Below, piece by piece: positions 26,461 to 37,179 of a stretch of DNA of 64,000 nucleotides. Each line of letters opens with the position of its first letter. The stretch's first letter is position 1. The position numbers and the translations under genes were made by a program. The notes below the pieces were generated by a model. It was not told the DNA's origin and ran no database searches. It saw nothing but the letters and a program-made list of their open reading frames with translations. The stretch is from contig JAEMWC010000006.1 in assembly GCA_016490735.1 (NCBI GenBank), forward strand, positions 2,021,001 to 2,085,000, in the 5' to 3' direction. This DNA comes from Pachyseris speciosa. Lineage: Eukaryota > Cnidaria > Anthozoa > Scleractinia > Pachyseridae.

Positions 26461-27128
26461 CAGGAGTGCTCGATGGAGCCGATCTGCAAAATAACCGCTC
26501 TGCAGGCCGATTTTGGGCTGGCTGGCAAAATGTTTGCTGAAATAAATATCTTGCTGGCAGTATTATTTTAACAAAATCTTGCTAGAATTTGTGTCCGTAA
26601 TGAGTCTTACTGGCTGTCAGGAATCAAAACACGTCATTTCCGTACATGCGCTTCGTATTTTGGTGGATTTTTTTCGGCGAGAAGATAGGACTTCAGAGCA
26701 AAAAAAAATAAAAGTAAACAACACGGGATACAGATAGAAGCCAATTGCCCGTCTTGGAAACGATCTGACATTCGAAATAAACCATTTGACATATTTTTCC
26801 CAAAAATTAAGTTAAAATCAATACTTAGCTGGCTGGGTATTTTTCTTCCTTACGCGACTGCTGGCTGGCAAACTGGAAAGATTCCACCCGTGCTGGCTGG
26901 CATTTCGTGTTTTGTGGCATTTTCAGCTTTGCTGGCTCGTTGAGAAACGACACGCTCGTAGCTGGCTGGGATTTTTATTTCTCAAACGTTTTGCTCGCTG
27001 GCATTGAAGAGCGGTTATTTTTTTCCCAGGAAAGTTAAATATTAACGAAGATTGACAGGGGGACACTCAGCTAGTGTTTAGTACATCGTACGATAAAAAT
27101 TCTCAGAAAAGGTCGTTGGGTACTCCTG
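26461..27128. mobile_element. hAT-like non-autonomous element with GCTGGC repeats
   Basis: The ends are caggagtgctc and, inverted, caggagtaccc. The flank aagaaa is repeated on both sides, and the array unit rejoins as gaagaaaacagactccgc. Inside are eight or more copies of ctggctgg/gctggc at irregular spacing. An inner inverted pair reads aaataaccgctct (about 26490) and agagcggttattt (about 27008). Clustered short subterminal motifs are typical transposase-binding sites of hAT elements. There is no transposase gene. Confidence 0.7.
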
Positions 27129-27286
27129 AAGAAAACAGACTCCGCTTTATTGTGTACGAATGTAAATATCTAATCAATTTGTCAGAGGTGGCGAATGTGT
27201 CAACTACATTGCCTAATTGTTCTCCATCCAGACCGAGGGGGATTGGGGGAATGAGCGGATTCTGCCCTCGCGGACTTTGAACAGTT

Positions 27287-28561
27287 ATGTTAGTTGTACG
27301 TAGTGTGTTGAGTACACCAACCTCCTTCGCAGCTGAAGTTAATAAACTAGTCTTCGACTTTATATGGAATTATAAAATCCCCAAGATTAAAAAAGCCACC
27401 TTGATAAAATATAAGAAAAACGGAGGCCTAAATATGATAGACTTTACTTTGTTTAATAGAGCATTAAAAATATGTTGGGTACGACGTTTCTGCTCAGAAG
27501 GTAATCAACCGTGGACGTTTATTCCTTTACGTCTGCTCTCTAATGTTGGTGGAACATTGCTGTTTTATTGCAATTATAACGTTGAATATTTCACTAAATG
27601 GAAAACTGCCCTCTTTTTATAAAGAAATAATTCTACATTGACAAGAAATTAATAATGTGATTCCTAAAACAAAGAAAAACGTACTTGATCAAATTAAATG
27701 GAACAATAGTGTTATAAAAATCAATAACGCGTCCGTGTACTATGAAAGTTGGCACCAAGCTGGTGTCACTAAATTCTCGAGCCCTGTGGATGGAAACAAA
27801 AACCGGCCTCCATCATTTCATGAGTTCTTACAGAAATTTAAAATTAAATGCAACTTTCTGCAGTATTTTGGCCTCACTTCTACGATAATGGGAAAGTGGA
27901 AGAATTATTTAAAAGAAGAAAATCAAAATAATACGACTAATTTACGTGCCATTGATAAGATGACTTGCAAAACATTACACAGATTACTGGTGGATAATCA
28001 AAGATTCTAATCCGCCAACGGAAGAGAAAAAACTAATGAAAATGGGATTCAGTATAGGAGAATGTCAGAAAATTTATTTTCTACCGTTTGTTGCCACAAA
28101 AGAAATAAAACTTTCGATGTTTCAGTATAAAATTATTCACAACATACTTTACACAAATGCTGTTCTTTACAAAATGAAAAACGTCGAGGATCCTTTCTGT
28201 CCTCATTGCACAAATGTGGAGCAAACAGTGACACACTTATTTGTATCCTGTCCTATGAGCAGTTTCCTTCTGGCCCGACTTTACTGGTTGGTACCAGTGC
28301 ATTTTCAAAGAAACTCTGACACTAGGAAAGAAAGAAATTATGTACGATATCTTGAATAATCGGTCTTCTTGTTCAGCCCTAAACCATCTTATTCTTATTG
28401 GTAAGTACTTAATCTATTTTAAAGCAATAAATAGAGTCAGTTTTCTTTTTGCTGATTTTAAATCTTTATTACATCAAAAGATTGAAATAGAAAAACACAT
28501 TGCTTTCAGTTCAAACAAATGCAGCACTTTTTACGAGAAGTGGGCCAAATTTTTAAATTAA
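27287..28561 (+). pseudogene. Truncated, frameshifted LINE ORF2 (Tx1/L1-type)
   Basis: Three reading frames in succession (27287-27622, 27657-28010, 28036-28561) give the C-terminal part of a non-LTR reverse transcriptase protein. The first holds the thumb-like pattern LVFDFIWNYKIPKIKKATL followed by GGLNMIDFTLFNRALKICWV, typical of L1/Tx1 ORF2. The third holds FQYKIIHNILYTNAVLYKMK, then a CPHC....H....C zinc-knuckle-like motif (FCPHC, then THLFVSCP). At least three frameshifts and the missing catalytic part show that it is dead. The 5' truncation joins array unit U14 at about 27290. Confidence 0.85.
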
Positions 28562-28587
28562 CACCTAATTACAATGTTACTGTTTGT

Positions 28588-28590
<3 letters not shown>

Positions 28591-28663
<73 letters not shown>

Positions 28664-28679
28664 GTATATATATATATAT
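28591..28679. repeat. (TA)n microsatellite
   Basis: Almost pure TA dinucleotide with a few G interruptions near the end. Reading frames of alternating Y and I over this stretch are artefacts. Such tracts are favoured insertion sites for Penelope-like elements, one fragment of which follows. Confidence 0.95.
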
Positions 28680-28794
28680 TCCAACGTTTTTTCCATATGA
28701 GCTCCAACGTTTTTTAAGGAAACTTCGGTCAGAAGGCCAATTAGATCTATCTATATAGACAAGGTTAATTTGGGAACAGATATATATATATATA

Positions 28795-29118
28795 GATAAA
28801 TGAAAAATAAGGACAGTGGGGCGAACTTCTAGCTGATCTGACGAATGTAATGACGTTTCGGCTGTTCAGCCTTCTTCAGATTAAAAAGTTTAAAAACTAA
28901 GAACTAAAAACTATTTACAATGGTTGTGCTAGTCTGAGGTCCTAGCTTATATAAGTCAGGTGATTAACAAATACTGAAAAGGTGAGTGACAGAAGTTATG
29001 TAACCAATTCAACGTAACAAATTCCACGCAAGGGGCCTCTGAACAAACGTGATTAGTGTCATATCCTTCGGATCCTTCTGCTGGGAGTTCATTGTTTGAG
29101 TAAACCTCCTTATTCTGC
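28795..29118 (-). mobile_element. Penelope-like element terminal fragment
   Basis: A non-coding stretch between two TA-rich tracts, read on the minus strand. It has an S-shaped arrangement of ctgaagaaggct, a short hairpin and gccgaaacg, the sequence style of Penelope-like terminal repeats. It seems to have inserted into TA-rich sequence in the 3' part of the LINE. No open frame is recognised. Confidence 0.55.
28840..28879 (-). ncRNA. Hammerhead-ribozyme-like motif 1
   Basis: On the minus strand the conserved hammerhead core is present: CTGAAGA (CUGANGA), a stem II of GGCT/AGCC with loop GAAC, then GAAA, a 3-bp stem III (ACG/CGT around 10 bases) and C before the predicted cleavage site. Stem I pairing looks weak. 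Penelope-like elements are known to carry hammerhead motifs with very short stem III, so the position fits. Confidence 0.6.
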
Positions 29119-29121
29119 CTA

Positions 29122-29161
<40 letters not shown>

Positions 29162-29486
29162 TTAATAGTTAGAATGTGTTAAATGGGGTTCCTTGTAAGC
29201 TTTGTTACATGTAGTTAACAGTGTAGTACATATGCCTTGTAACTCCAATTTTCTAGTGTCACTTGTATTGTATGTAATTTAATACCACAGCTTAGTATTA
29301 TGCGTTTGATTGTAAAATAAAGAACTTCGTTGACAAAAAAAAAAAAGTAAAGCAAGGCAAGCAAAGGCCATCAACCTCCTGGCGTTTTGTAAACTTTTAT
29401 TCCAGGAACAATTTGATCTGGTTGCACTTTGAATATTTCAGTTTTTCAGTTTCAGTTCACAAGCAAGAATTAACTGTATTACAGTT

Positions 29487-31531
29487 ACTATCAGGTTTTA
29501 ATATTAATTTCGTGTTTTTCTATCGGTTTTCATTACATCTTAATAATAGTATGACGTTCTTACAGCACATCCACTGAGAGTAGCTCTTCCTATGTAAAAA
29601 CTGCACAAACGTAATAATAATAATAATAATATTAATAATAATAGTACAATTTAATTTTAATAGTACAATTTACGATATTAAATATATTACAAAAGTTAAG
29701 AAATAAAGATAAGATCGACCATACATCCAATTGTATATCATATATACATCTTATATACAAATTAAGCATTTAGTCTTGAATTCAGTCGACCGGCCCTTGG
29801 CGAATTTGTCCGCCTTAAAGGGAGTCTCGTTACAGAGAATATAGTATGAGGCAATTCGACCGGCGCTTGTCGAAGGTGTCCGCCTTAAAGAGGTGTCCGC
29901 CTTAGAAGAAGTCTCGTTACAGAGAATAAAGTATGAGGTAATTCGGCAGGGGCCAGTCGTTACAGAGAATACAGTATGAGGTAATTCAACTGGCGCTTGG
30001 CGAAGGTGTCCGCCTTAAAGAGGTGTCTGTCTTAAAGGGAGTCTCGTTACAGAGAATACAATATGAGGTAATTCGATCTGCGCTTGACGCAAGTGTCCGA
30101 GTTAGTTTTATTACAGCGAACATAGTATGAGGCAATTCGGCCGGGGCCACGTGTCTGCCTTAGAGAGGTGTCCGCCTTACAAGAGTGTTCGCATTGAGGG
30201 AGTTCGCTGTACGCTTTTTCGCTCGATTAAAAGTCTTAAAACAAATGTCGTTGGTTGCCTGTAAGGCAATATCCCGGGTAAAAAATGTACACAGATGTTT
30301 TGTTATCGTCTCTAAAAGCAACGCCACCAGAAAATAAATCACTTCTTAGTTTGTTAACGTGCCCGCTAGGAAGTCAGGCTATGAAGTACGACTTCAGTTA
30401 TAAATGCGTCGGGTTTCAAATTTTGAATCTCAGTTTTTTGTGTAGTTACACGTTTCCCTTCTCTCTTGGCTTTCATTTTAAACCATTTTGAGTTAAAATT
30501 AAAATTAACCTTATGTGTTATTCTAATTCTTTTCTTAAGTTTTTTTTGTCGTAAAGGCGGTATTAATAATGATTTGAGACACACTTGTGAATCAGTTTTT
30601 AGGCAATTTCCTGGTTTTAGTATGGTGGCTTTCTTTGAACCTGTAATCCCAAAACGTTGTCTTCTTTTTGCAGAAAGGTAAAGTTCTACAATGACTATTC
30701 AAATGTTTAATTACCTTGGTCTCGATGATTTCACACCAATTTCGTCGTTGCCATTCTGACTATTCTTGAAAACGAATGCCTTTCAAAACGTTTTTGCCCA
30801 TTATTTTTTTCTGCCAAGATTGTATTTATGGCAATTTTATGGCAGTCTCATTATTCCTTGGCATTCAAATCACTCAGTGATTGGTATCTTATCTGAAGTC
30901 TATGGCAATATTTTCAATTGTCATAAATACTGCTTGTTGTCCTGAAAAACCACATAAAAGATGGCAGGGAAGGTTGTTCCGTTTCATATTTAATAAGCTC
31001 AAGATCTCTAGAAGCAATCCGCATTATTAGCCTTCAGGCCTCATTGACGGGGGCTTTTTAGAGAGGGGGAAGCGGGGATTATTTCAAATCTTAAGCCCTT
31101 CGTTTTCGTCTGACAATAAAAACTCAAACAACTGCAGTGAAACTTTGTTATTTAATACAGAGCAACAAACTGTATTACGTTTTTGAGTGTATATTTTTTC
31201 AAAAACAAACCAACTGGGCCTCATAAAGTGGATTTCGTAAGAGGGAATAAGAGGGACTTATTACAAAATCTGATGTCCTAAAGGGCGGGGGGCTTATTAC
31301 AAAAACCGACTTCCAAACGGGGGGCTTATTAGAGGGGAGGTTGATGGAGACGGAGGCCTTAATTGAGCTTTTGCGGTATGTCAATATATTGTTTTGTTTA
31401 CTCAGTTATTTCATTATGTGTTTACTATTGATTTGTTTGTTTATTTTTTTGTAGCAACTTTGATCAGGGCTATAGAAGAATAGCTTCTGTATTCCTATGT
31501 AGAATGTAGGCAAACTGTACTGCGATTTGTA
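29487..31531 (+). repeat. Long-form segment of the array unit (U14)
   Basis: This 2-kb stretch lies where U1-U13 have only about 85 bp with the hairpin. It shares 29487-29780 and 30240-31531 with U15 (33975-34290 and 35070-36456). It holds a (TAA)n tract (about 29610-29650), a minisatellite (29785-30180) and G-rich ggggggcttatta motifs (about 31285-31340). Frames of 60-72 residues here are small and unrecognised. One of them (30285-30491) has a close relative in U15 (35113-35319). Confidence 0.8.
29785..30180 (+). repeat. Degenerate minisatellite, about 70-105 bp period
   Basis: Four to five diverged copies of a module containing ggtgtccgccttaaag, then gtctcgttacagagaata and tatgaggtaattcg. 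The sub-phrase ggtgtccgccttaaag is itself doubled in some copies. It is absent at the matching place in U15, so it expanded or inserted in U14 only. Confidence 0.85.
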
Positions 31532-32198
31532 AAGTCAAGAGTTTATAAGGATTTCAAGAGTTCTCACTGTTAATTGATCTTTCAAACAATCATGATCATA
31601 TCTCTAGTTAACATAACGTCTGCCAAGTACCAGAGTCAATCTGACTGGATCTTTCTTTTGCGAAGAGGTTGGCTGCCTCCCTATAGAAGAAGAGTTTTCT
31701 TCGGCTAAACCTGCTCGTTTAGAATAGATAAATTGCGCTGCCAACTTGAATAATGAAAAAATTTTAAGATAAAGGAGGTTTTGATGAATGCATCATTTAA
31801 TGATTTTACCGGGAAAAAGAAAGAATACCGGCTTCAAACGTTATGTTGTTTATAGTTGTTTTGAAACAAAAAAGTGTCCCGGAAGCCAAATTTGAATGAA
31901 AGCTTTGAAAACAGCCACCAGTTTTGGCGTTTATAATTATTCTTTGCTAAACGTAAATTAATTTGCGTAAATTTCTAGGGGGACTGGCAGATTTTGGGAT
32001 GGTTTTTGTTATATTGCCAGCCATATGCACGCTTGAAGATGTAAAAACCGTTTTGATAATTATGCCTTTTTCGGTTTGGGGGTAATTCTAAAAACCTATT
32101 CGGCAGCAATGTTCGTGAATTATTAAATACCCGCTCAGTAATACTAGTTACTCGCGGTTGAATATAGAACAATAAGAACAATACTTCTACATGAGTGA

Positions 32199-32486
32199 AT
32201 GTCGCTGGCAGTAATTATGACCGCGAAGGCAGTTCCATGGGTGGACGCAATTTCCGATACATTTGCATTAAAAAAGGATTCGCCAAAACAGCTCTCAGAA
32301 GGAAATCGGGTGTCTAAGATTAGTGATTTTTTTGTTTCTGCACAAGCGAGGCAGATGTTTCGAATTTCACGTCGCTTAAAGCAAGTAGAAAAGGTAACAG
32401 GCATTAAAAATCGCATCTTTAACTCTTCTCGCACAGGCCAAACGAACGGTTCTGATAGAATTCCTTGTATAGCTCGTTTTCTGTGA
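32199..32486 (+). pseudogene. Long copy of frame B in U14
   Basis: The 95-residue frame begins MSLAVIMTAKAVPWVDAISD and continues past the expected exon end, because gtaatc has become gaaatc. The second half is basic (RRLKQVEKVTGIKNR) and probably intronic or 3' sequence read through. It is the longest frame covering this part of any unit. No domain is recognised. Confidence 0.35.
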
Positions 32487-32940
32487 TGGTTTTGGCTGCC
32501 ATGTGCCATATACACTGGCGACATTTACCGGAATGCTCCTTTATTTTAAGGGGTCGCAAGGAGGAATTTTTAATACTTAAATTTCAGGATTTAAGACCTG
32601 AAGGAGTGGGTTATTGGGGGAATTAGAAAAGACCTCAGATATTTTTTTTAACAATACCGTGATCTGACCATTTAGGCTGCCATCATGCGAAAAGCACTTT
32701 CAGTCTATTAGTGCCCATAAAGCCAAAAATTTATCTTCAATTAACACAGATTCCAATTTTCGCATTTACTCCAATGTTGACCATTTTCCTTTCCTTTTTT
32801 TGTAGGAAATATTTTTCACTTATATATATGTAAATACCTTCGAAGCCATGAAAGCCGTAGAACAATATACTAAAGGAACCATGCAAACACAGTTTGCCAC
32901 TCAGCTTTCGACACACGTCTCTGTTGAAAGAAAAACTTTT

Positions 32941-33012
32941 TGCCCCGAGTCGGAATCGAACCGACGTTCCCCAGTTACTAGTCGGGCGTGATAACCACTA
33001 CACTACCGGAGC
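32941..33012 (-). tRNA. tRNA-Thr(AGU)-like gene, copy 1
   Basis: The 72-nt cloverleaf starts GCTCCGG and ends TCGGGGC plus A. The acceptor stem pairs fully if two G-U pairs are allowed. An A-box-like tagtgtagtgg and a perfect B box with GTCGG/CCGAC T stem are present. The anticodon loop CTAGTAA gives AGU (Thr). The anticodon stem CCCGA/CTGGG has one mismatch at its inner pair. There is no intron. It lies in a mobile inverted dimer, so it may be a tRNA-derived repeat rather than a working gene. Confidence 0.7.
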
Positions 33013-33350
33013 AACCACGCTGGCAACGCGGCCACTTTAGAAAGTGAGTAGTATCGCACGTCGGCCATTCCTCGGAACATTTTTCTTTCGAGACTTTTGT
33101 GTGTTTCCTGGCTTCTAAATTCCCTGGACGGGAATTAGAAATATATATATGTAAATACCATGGTTCCTTTAGTATATTGTTCTACGGCTTTCATGGCTTC
33201 GAAGGTATTTACATATATATATTTCTAATTCCCGTCCAGGGAATTTAGAAGCCAGGAAACACACAAAAGTCTCGAAAGAAAAATGTTCCGAGGAATGGCC
33301 GACGTGCGATACTACTCACTTTCTAAAGTGGCCGCGTTGCCAGCGTGGTT

Positions 33351-33422
33351 GCTCCGGTAGTGTAGTGGTTATCACGCCCGACTAGTAACTGGGGAACGTC
33401 GGTTCGATTCCGACTCGGGGCA
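33351..33422 (+). tRNA. tRNA-Thr(AGU)-like gene, copy 2
   Basis: Identical to the copy at 32941-33012 by eye, in the opposite orientation. The two genes form the arms of one long palindrome, which could fold and hide both transcripts. Confidence 0.7.
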
Positions 33423-33974
33423 AAAAGTTTTTCTTTCAACAGAGATGTGTGTCGAAAGCTGAGTGGCAAACTGTGTTTGCATGGTTGCTTTAGTATATTA
33501 TTTTTCACTTGTTTTCTATTTAATCAGAAAGATTTCTGTTGCCTTACTGCATACCTCACTGCAGGCCCAAATTTATAGTCAGATGAAAAGTAAACAGACG
33601 CCGCTTTATTGTGTACGAATATAAATATCTAAATGGAACGATACCTACTAAATAATGAGTTTGCCAACTGCGTTGTAAGGGAGCCCGTGGTATAAGAGCA
33701 TGCGTCAATATAGCAAGAAATAATCAATTTGTCAGATGTGGCGAATGTGTCAGCTACATTGGTGAATTGTTCTCTATCCTGACCAAGGGGGGTTGCGGGG
33801 GCATGATCGGATTATACCCTCGCGGACTTTGAACAGTTATCATAGTTTATTATGCAAGCAAAGGCCATCAACCTCCTGGCGTTTTGTAAACTTTTAGGAA
33901 CAATTTGATCTGGTTGCACTTGGAATATTTCAGTTTTTCAGTTTTTCGCAAGCAAGAATTAACTATATTGCAGT

Positions 33975-36456
33975 TACTGTCAGGTTTTAGTATTAATTTC
34001 TTGTTTTTCTATCGGTTTTCATTAGACCTTAATAACAGTATTTATAATGACATTACAGCATATCCACTGAGAGTGGCTCTTCCTATGTAAAAACTGTACA
34101 AACGTAATAATGATATTAACAATGTCAGTAATAATAATAATAATAGTAATAATAATATATAATAATAATAATAATAATATCAAAAATATCACAATTTACG
34201 ATATTTAACATATTACAAAGGTTAAGTAGTAAAGATTAGATCGACCATACATCCAACTGTATATCATATATACATATTAAGCATTTAGTCTTGAATTTGT
34301 CCTACTTTTCAGATATTTTTTTTACTTGAGTTTTAAAATCATTAAAAACTACAGATTCCCAGCTGAAGAGGGTACAGAATTAAAAACAGACGCATTGCCT
34401 TGGAAAGTACTCAATTTAAGGGGTACTTCTAACATTGTTTGTGTTGAAGAACTTAGTGTCCGTCCAGGGTTATGAATGTGTAGTTTAAGATAGGACGGCC
34501 AGTCATCAAAATGTAAGACTTTAAAAACAGCGTTAAGTAAATGATTGTTTGTGCATCTAAGTGAGCTAAGTGAGTTTTTCTGAGGATTTCAAATCATTTG
34601 GACGTATTCCCTTTTTATATGCCGTCACAACTTACGGTTTCAGACCTCCACTGAAGACATCTTTGGACGTTCTATTCACCCTCCGGGTTTATTTTCTTTT
34701 CTTTGTTTTTTTCTTTGGCAGTACAAATTACCGCCATACCGTTTTTCGCTGTACAAAAAAATAACTGTACAAACATCACACCACATTCATATTCTCTTCG
34801 CGCGTTATCCGAACATGTACAACACTAAATGGAGTTGGATAATAAAAGCATTACCGCTCACTGGCAAGTACAGGTCTCAATCGAAGTATTCGCTGTGTAC
34901 CCTTTTGTTAAGCCCTGGCCAAACGGACTCGCAAGTAGACACAGGTTGAAAACTTGGGTCAAGATGCTTATCGCCAAAAGCAATTTGACTTTGTAAACAC
35001 CTCATGCTTACCACATCGAAGAACACTCGCTGAATATAGTAGACTTATCCGGAATAAGTCGAATTAAAAGAAATGTCTTTGGTTGCCTGTAAGGCAATAA
35101 CCCGGGTAAAAAATGCCCCCAGATGTTTTGTTATCGTCTCTAAAAGCAACGCCACCAGAAAATAAAACACTTCTTTGTTTGTTAATGTGCCCGCTAGGAA
35201 GTCAGGCTATGAAGTACGACTTCAGTTATAAATGCGTCGGGTTTCAAATTTTGAATCTCAGTTTTTTGTGTAGTTACACGTTTCCCTTCTCTCGTGGCTT
35301 TCATTTTAAACCATTTTGAGTTAAAATTAAAATTAAGCTCATGTGTTATTCTAATTCTTTTCTTAAGTATTTTTTTTTATGAAATTGTCGTAAAGGCGGT
35401 CTTAATAATGATTTGAGACACACTCGTGAATCAGTTTTTAGGCAATTTCCTAGTTTTAGTGTGGTGGCTTTCTTTGAACCTGTAATCCCAAAACGTTGTC
35501 TTCTTTTTGCAAAGGGTAAAGCTCTACAATGACTATTTAAATGTTTACTTACCTTGGTCTCGATAATTTCACACCAAGTTCGTCGTTGCTATTCTGACCA
35601 ACGAAAAAAACGAATGCCTTTCGAAACGTTTTTGCCCATTATTTTTTTCTGCCAAGATTGTTATTTATGGCAATTTTATGGCAGTCTCATTATTCTTTGG
35701 CATTCAAATCACTCAATGATTGGTATCTTATCTAAAGTCTATGGCAATATTCTCAATTGTCATAAATATTACTTGTCGTTTAAAAACCACATAAAAGATG
35801 ACAGGGAAGGCTGTTCCGTTTAATATTTAATAAGTTCAAGATCTCTAGAAGCAATCCGCATTATTATAGCAGAACAGGTAAAATTATTACCGTAAAAGCT
35901 CCCCCTCCCCCGGGGAGTGGGGGGGGGGGCTTATTTAACTTCGGGCCTCATTGACGGGGGCTTTTTAAAGAGGGGGGGGCTTATTTCAAATCTTAAGCCC
36001 TTCGTTTTCGTCTTAAAATAAAAGCTCAAACAACTGCAGTGGAACTTTGTTATTTAATACAGAGCAACAAACTGTATTACGTGTTAAGTGTATATTTGTT
36101 CAAAAACAAACCAACTGGGCCTCATAAAGTGGATTTCGTAAGAGGGAATAAGAGGGACTAATTACAAAATCTCATGTCCCAAAGGGCGGGGGCTTATTAG
36201 AGAGGGGGGGGGGGCTTATTACAAAAACCGACTTACAAACGGGGGGCTTATTAGAGGGGAGGTTGATAGAGACGGAGGCCTTAATTGAGCTTTTGCGGTA
36301 TGTCAATATATTGTTTTGTTTACTCAGTTATTTCATTATGTGTTTACTATTTATTTATTTGTTTATTTATTTGTAGCAACTTTGACCAGGGCTATAGAAG
36401 AATAGCTTCTGTATTCCTATGTAAAATGTAGGTAAACTGTACTACGATTTGTAAAC
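33975..36456 (+). repeat. Long-form segment of the array unit (U15)
   Basis: The counterpart of 29487-31531. It has (TAA)n (about 34115-34175), a stretch from about 34300 to 35070 not shared with U14 in which I recognise nothing, and G-rich ggggggcttatta motifs (35895-36260). It ends at a phrase (aactcaagatattatatgg) equivalent to caagagtttatatg of U1. Confidence 0.8.
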
Positions 36457-36524
36457 TCAAGATATTATATGGATTTCAAAAGAGTTGTCACTGTTAATGA
36501 TCACATCCTTAATTAACATGACGT

Positions 36525-36791
36525 TTGCCAAGTACCAGAGTTAATCTGACTGAATCTTTCTTTTGCGAAGAGGTTGGCTGTCTTCCCCAAGCAGAAGAGT
36601 TTTCTTCGGCTAAACGTGCTGGTTTAGAAGAGATAAATTCCGCTGACAACTTGAATAATGAAAACAATTTCAACATAAAGGGGCTCTTGATAAAGGCATC
36701 ATTTGATGATTTTACTGGAATACTGGCGTTAAACGTTATGTTGTTTATAGTTGTTTTGAAACAAAAAAGCGTTCCAGAAGAAGACCTTTGA
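36525..36791 (+). pseudogene. Frame A copy in U15
   Basis: The frame holds STRVNLTESFFCEEVGCLP, AEEFSSAKRAGLEE and NIKGLLIK. It differs from U1 by several replacements (R to G, R to I, K to N and others) without any stop across the exon-like part. The donor-equivalent site is GC rather than GT. The rest of the 88 residues is probably read-through. The family is unknown. Confidence 0.4.
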
Positions 36792-37179
36792 AAACAGCCA
36801 CCAGTTTTGGCGTTTATAATTATTCTTTGCTAAACGTAGATTAATTTTCGTAAATTTCTAGGGGGGACTTGTAGTCTTTGGGATGGTTTTTGTTATATAG
36901 CCAGCCATATGTATGCTTGAAGATGTAACAACCGTTTTAATGTGCCTTTTTGCGGTTGGAGGGTAATTCTAAAAACCTATTCGGCAGCAATGTTCCGCTC
37001 AGTAATACAAGTTACTTGCGGTTGAATACAGAACAATAAGAACAATACTTCTACATGAGTGAATGTCACTGACAGTAATTATGACTGCGAAGGCAGTTCC
37101 ATGGGGGTTGCAATTTCCGATGCCTTTGCATTGAAAAAGGATTCGCCAAAACAGTTCTCAGAGGATAATCGGGTGTCTA

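Larger units (their letters stand above)
27290..29346 (+). mobile_element. 5'-truncated LINE with 3' tail
   Basis: The element runs from the ORF2 remnant through a 3' region to a polyadenylation signal (AATAAA at 29316-29321) and a 12-A tail (29335-29346). It is inserted in the array near ttatgcaagcaaaggcc. Its 3' region is interrupted by TA-rich tracts and a Penelope-type terminal fragment (28795-29118). Confidence 0.75.
26164..32713 (+). repeat. Array unit U14, diverged long-form unit with insertions
   Basis: Collinear with U1 at both ends. It contains a hAT-like element (26461-27128), a truncated LINE (about 27290-29346) and a 2-kb segment (29487-31531) that replaces the short hairpin segment of U1-U13. 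Exon-like frame B is extended here (32199-32486). Confidence 0.85.
32822..33498. mobile_element. Inverted dimer of a tRNA-containing repeat
   Basis: Two copies of a roughly 335-bp sequence face each other, each carrying a tRNA-Thr-like gene. The whole is flanked by a 12-bp duplication tatttttcactt (32810-32821 and 33499-33510) inside array unit U15, which resumes at once with gttttctatttaatcag. A 12-bp duplication suggests insertion through a retroelement-type mechanism. Confidence 0.85.

Noticed and set aside
32941..33422. Confident functional tRNA gene pair
   Set aside because: The two copies lie inside one mobile palindrome with a stem mismatch, so they were kept only as tRNA-like with moderate confidence.
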